Positions 61,826 to 64,000 of a DNA stretch of 64,000 nt are shown here, in pieces. Below the pieces are notes generated by a model that saw only the letters and a list, made by a program, of their open reading frames with translations, searched no databases and was not told the origin of the DNA. Location: positions 1 through 64,000 of the forward strand of contig NZ_CANKUD010000011.1 of assembly GCF_947486615.1 (NCBI RefSeq). Reading direction: 5' to 3'. Position 1 is the stretch's first letter; the number at the start of each line of letters is the position of its first letter. This stretch comes from an uncultured Modestobacter sp. (lineage in GTDB: Bacteria; Actinomycetota; Actinomycetes; Mycobacteriales; Geodermatophilaceae). The position numbers and the translations under genes are program-made.

Positions 61826-61894
61826 CGTCCCGAGCGCCGAGCGGCCCGGGCACCGGGTGCGCCGGCACACCACCGACAGGCCCCGGAGGTCCGC

Positions 61895-62617
61895 GTGCAC
61901 GTCCCCGATGGCTACCTGGACGCGGCCACCACCGCCGGCACCGCCGCCGTCGCCGCGGCCGGGGTGGCCCTGGCCCTGCGCGGCGCCCGCCGCGAGCTCG
62001 ACGAGCGCACCGCCCCGATGGCCGGGCTCACCGCGGCCTTCGTCTTCGCGGTGCAGATGATGAACTTCCCGATCGCCTACGGCACCAGCGGCCACCTGAT
62101 CGGCGGGGCGCTGACCGCGGTGCTCGTCGGCCCCTGGACGGCGGTGCTGTGCATGACCGTCGTGCTGCTCGTCCAGGCCCTGGTCTTCGCCGACGGCGGG
62201 CTGACCGCACTGGGCACCAACGTCACGCTGATGGGCCTGGTCGCGGTCGGCGTGGGCTACGGCGCCTTCCGGCTGCTGCGCGCGGTGCTGCCGGCCGGCC
62301 GCACCGGCGTGCTCGCCGCCGCAGGGGTCGGCGCCTTCCTCTCCGTCCCGGTGGCCGCGCTGGTCTTCGTCGGGCTCTTCGGCCTGGGCGGGGTCGCCGA
62401 CGTCTCGCTGACGTCGGTCGCCGCGGCGATGGGCGGGGTGCACCTGCTGATCGGGCTGGGCGAGGCGGCGATCACCGTCGCCGTGCTGGGTGCGGTGCTG
62501 GCCGTGCGGCCGGACCTGGTCCGTGGTGCCCGGCACCTGCAGCGGGCCACCACCCTCGCGCCCCGGCCCGCCACCGCCGGCCGCCCGGCCGCCCCCACCG
62601 CGGTGGACGCCCGATGA
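61895..62617 (+). CDS. cbiM: CbiM/NikM ECF transporter S component
   Basis: Substrate-binding membrane subunit of an energy-coupling factor transporter for cobalt or nickel. The 240-residue protein has the MHVPDG N-terminus whose His-2 co-ordinates the metal, and about six membrane helices. GGAGG lies just before the GTG at 61895. Sequence alone does not settle cobalt versus nickel. The Nur-like box upstream and the lar genes in the window favour nickel. Confidence 0.94.
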   Translation: MHVPDGYLDAATTAGTAAVAAAGVALALRGARRELDERTAPMAGLTAAFVFAVQMMNFPIAYGTSGHLIGGALTAVLVGPWTAVLCMTVVLLVQALVFADGGLTALGTNVTLMGLVAVGVGYGAFRLLRAVLPAGRTGVLAAAGVGAFLSVPVAALVFVGLFGLGGVADVSLTSVAAAMGGVHLLIGLGEAAITVAVLGAVLAVRPDLVRGARHLQRATTLAPRPATAGRPAAPTAVDAR

Positions 62618-63006
62618 CCCGCACCCGCACCTTCGTGCTCGTCGGCGTCGTCGTCGCCCTGCTGATCGCCGGGGTGGGCAGCTGGTACGCCAGCTCCTCC
62701 CCCGACGGCCTGGAGGCCACCGCCGCCGAGCAGGGCTTCGGCGACACCGCGGAGGACAGCGCGGCCGCCGACTCGCCGCTGGCCGACTACAGCCTCGCCG
62801 GGGTGGACGACGCCCGGCTGTCCGGTGGGCTGGCCGGGGTGGTCGGCGTCCTGCTGGTGCTCGCCCTCGCCGGCGGCCTGACCCTCGTGCTGCGGCGCCG
62901 GTCGTCCGGCTCCCGGGACGGCGCCGACACCGGCGCCCACGACACGGCCACCGCCCTCGGCACCAGCACCCGCGACGAGCTCGACGACCCGGCCGGACGG
63001 CGCTGA
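62614..63006 (+). CDS. cbiN: CbiN-like PDGLE-domain protein
   Basis: Small auxiliary membrane subunit of 130 residues with two helices. The signature SSPDGLEATAAEQGF follows the first helix; the second helix is GGLAGVVGVLLVLALAGGLTL, and a 40-residue polar tail follows. Its ATG overlaps the cbiM stop by four bases. In ECF nickel/cobalt transporters CbiN loads metal onto CbiM. Confidence 0.9.
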   Translation: MTRTRTFVLVGVVVALLIAGVGSWYASSSPDGLEATAAEQGFGDTAEDSAAADSPLADYSLAGVDDARLSGGLAGVVGVLLVLALAGGLTLVLRRRSSGSRDGADTGAHDTATALGTSTRDELDDPAGRR

Positions 63007-63007
63007 C

Positions 63008-63796
63008 GTGGGCGCCGGGCACGGCCACGGCGCCGGACTGGCCTCGATGTACGTCCCCGGCGCCAGCCCGGTGCACCGCCTGGAACCGCACACCAAGCTG
63101 GTCGCCGTGCTGGCCTTCGCGCTGGTCGTGGTGCTGACCCCGGTGCACGCCGGGTGGGCGCCGTGGGCCTACGCCGGGTTCCTGGCGCTGCTGCTCGGCG
63201 TCGCCGCGGTGGCCGGCATCCGGCCGGGCCGGCTGCTGCGCGGGCTGGTGGTCGAGGTGCCGTTCGTGTTCTTCGCGCTGCTGCTGCCCGTCGTCTCCCG
63301 CGGCCCGCGCACCGAGGTGCTCGGGCTGTCGCTGTCGGAGAGCGGGCTGGCCGCCGGCGGCAGCATCCTGGCCAAGGCGACCCTGTCGGTGCTGGCCGCC
63401 ACCCTGCTGGCCGCCACCACCGACCCGCGCGCCCTGCTGCGCGGCCTGGACCGGCTGCGGCTGCCCGCGGTGCTGGTGCAGATCCTCACCTTCATGATCC
63501 GCTACGCCGACGTCGTCGGGGGCGAGCTGCGCCGGATGAAGGTCGCCCGGGAGTCCCGCGGTTTCCGGGCCCGCCGGGTGGGTGCGCTGAAGGTGCTGGG
63601 CCCCGCCGCCGGGTCGCTGTTCATCCGCTCCTACGAGCGGGGCGAGCGGGTGCACCTGGCGATGCTGTCCCGCGGCTACACCGGCCGGCTGCCCACCGGG
63701 CCGGTCGCCGTCGTCGGCTCCCGGTCCTGGGCCGCGGCGCTCAGCCTCCCCCTGGCAGCAGTCGCCGTGCTGGGGGCGGGTTCACTGCTGGGGTGA
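63008..63796 (+). CDS. cbiQ: CbiQ/NikQ ECF transporter T component
   Basis: Transmembrane coupling subunit of 262 residues that links CbiM to the ATPase. It shows the two coupling motifs RESRGFRAR and AMLSRGYTGR. The N-terminus has a His-rich GAGHGHGAG stretch. About five membrane helices are present. GTG start at 63008, one base after the cbiN stop. Confidence 0.93.
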   Translation: MGAGHGHGAGLASMYVPGASPVHRLEPHTKLVAVLAFALVVVLTPVHAGWAPWAYAGFLALLLGVAAVAGIRPGRLLRGLVVEVPFVFFALLLPVVSRGPRTEVLGLSLSESGLAAGGSILAKATLSVLAATLLAATTDPRALLRGLDRLRLPAVLVQILTFMIRYADVVGGELRRMKVARESRGFRARRVGALKVLGPAAGSLFIRSYERGERVHLAMLSRGYTGRLPTGPVAVVGSRSWAAALSLPLAAVAVLGAGSLLG

Positions 63797-64000
63797 GCAC
63801 TCCCCCGCCGTCCCTGCTGGTGGACGACCTCGCCTTTGCCTACCCGGACGGGCACCAGGCGCTGTTCGGCGTCGACCTGCGGCTGGAGCAGGGCGAGCGG
63901 GTGGCCCTGCTGGGACCCAACGGGGCGGGCAAGACGACGCTGGTGATGCACCTCAACGGCATCCTGCGCGGCGGTCGCGGCCGGGTCGAGGTGGCCGGGC
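63793..64000 (+). CDS. cbiO: CbiO/NikO ECF transporter ATPase (partial)
   Basis: ABC ATPase that powers the transporter, cut by the right edge of the window. Only the first 69 residues are visible, including the A-loop FAYPDG and the Walker A GPNGAGKTTLVMHLNG. Its GTG overlaps the cbiQ stop by four bases. Walker B and signature motifs lie beyond the window. Confidence 0.93.
   Translation, partial: MSTPPPSLLVDDLAFAYPDGHQALFGVDLRLEQGERVALLGPNGAGKTTLVMHLNGILRGGRGRVEVAG

Noticed and set aside
61530-61894. Cobalamin riboswitch upstream of cbiM
   Set aside because: No B12-box or conserved riboswitch core is visible; a Nur-type box fits the site better.

Overview
The window is a very GC-rich (about three-quarters G+C by eye) stretch of actinobacterial chromosome. 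Gene content, GTG starts, ATGA/GTGA gene overlaps and the gene order (dapB, pepR, pnp, rpsO, ribF, truB, rbfA, infB, ylxR, nusA, rimP, ispG, M50 protease, dxr, cdsA, frr, pyrH, tsf, rpsB, whiG, xerC, dprA, comM, rnhB, lepB, rplS, trmD, rimM, khpA, rpsP, ffh, glnD, glnB, amt) match the conserved core of Actinobacteria. The protein flavour suggests a Geodermatophilaceae-like organism (Blastococcus/Geodermatophilus/Modestobacter); that placement is inference. Most genes run leftward (minus strand). No CRISPR array, insertion sequence, prophage or tRNA gene was found.

Layout. 1-250: leader and two tandem promoters of a ribosomal RNA operon transcribed leftward off the window edge. 0.4-7 kb: lysine biosynthesis (dapB), RNA decay and translation (pepR, pnp, rpsO), flavin (ribF). 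7-11 kb: ilvE, an ABM-fold monooxygenase, and the nickel-pincer cofactor genes larB and larE separated by a lower-GC acetyltransferase gene. 11-21 kb: truB, a MATE exporter, nrnA, rbfA, DUF503, infB, ylxR, nusA, rimP. 21-24 kb: two ferritin-like proteins and a penicillin-binding lipoprotein. 24-31 kb: GNAT, ispG, an M50 site-2 protease, dxr, a VIT-family transporter, rlmN. 31-39 kb: a low-complexity membrane protein, a SpoU methylase, cdsA, frr, pyrH, tsf, rpsB. 39-48 kb: an M23-like protein, a DUF4262 protein, whiG-type sigma factor, xerC, dprA, comM, a UPF0102 protein, DUF2469, rnhB, lepB. 48-57 kb: rplS, NUDIX, trmD, rimM, khpA, rpsP, RraB-like, proS, amidohydrolase, ffh. 57-62 kb: nitrogen-control operon amt-glnB-glnD. 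62-64 kb: rightward cbiMNQO-type metal transporter, cut at the right edge.

How it works together: most of the region serves ribosome assembly, translation, RNA turnover and protein export, interleaved with two MEP isoprenoid enzymes. Perfect GC-rich hairpins without U-tracts follow many operon ends. Two themes go beyond housekeeping. One is nickel: larB/larE make a nickel-pincer cofactor, and a candidate Nur-type box precedes cbiM, suggesting the transporter imports nickel. The other is start-site biology: several genes look leaderless, and two genes (DUF503 and the M50 protease) appear to lack a canonical start at the conserved position.

I found no convincing undescribed multi-gene system. 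The best leads are the nickel link, the ATC/CTG start candidates, the palindrome in the rpsB promoter, and an uncharacterised Pro-rich single-pass membrane protein.
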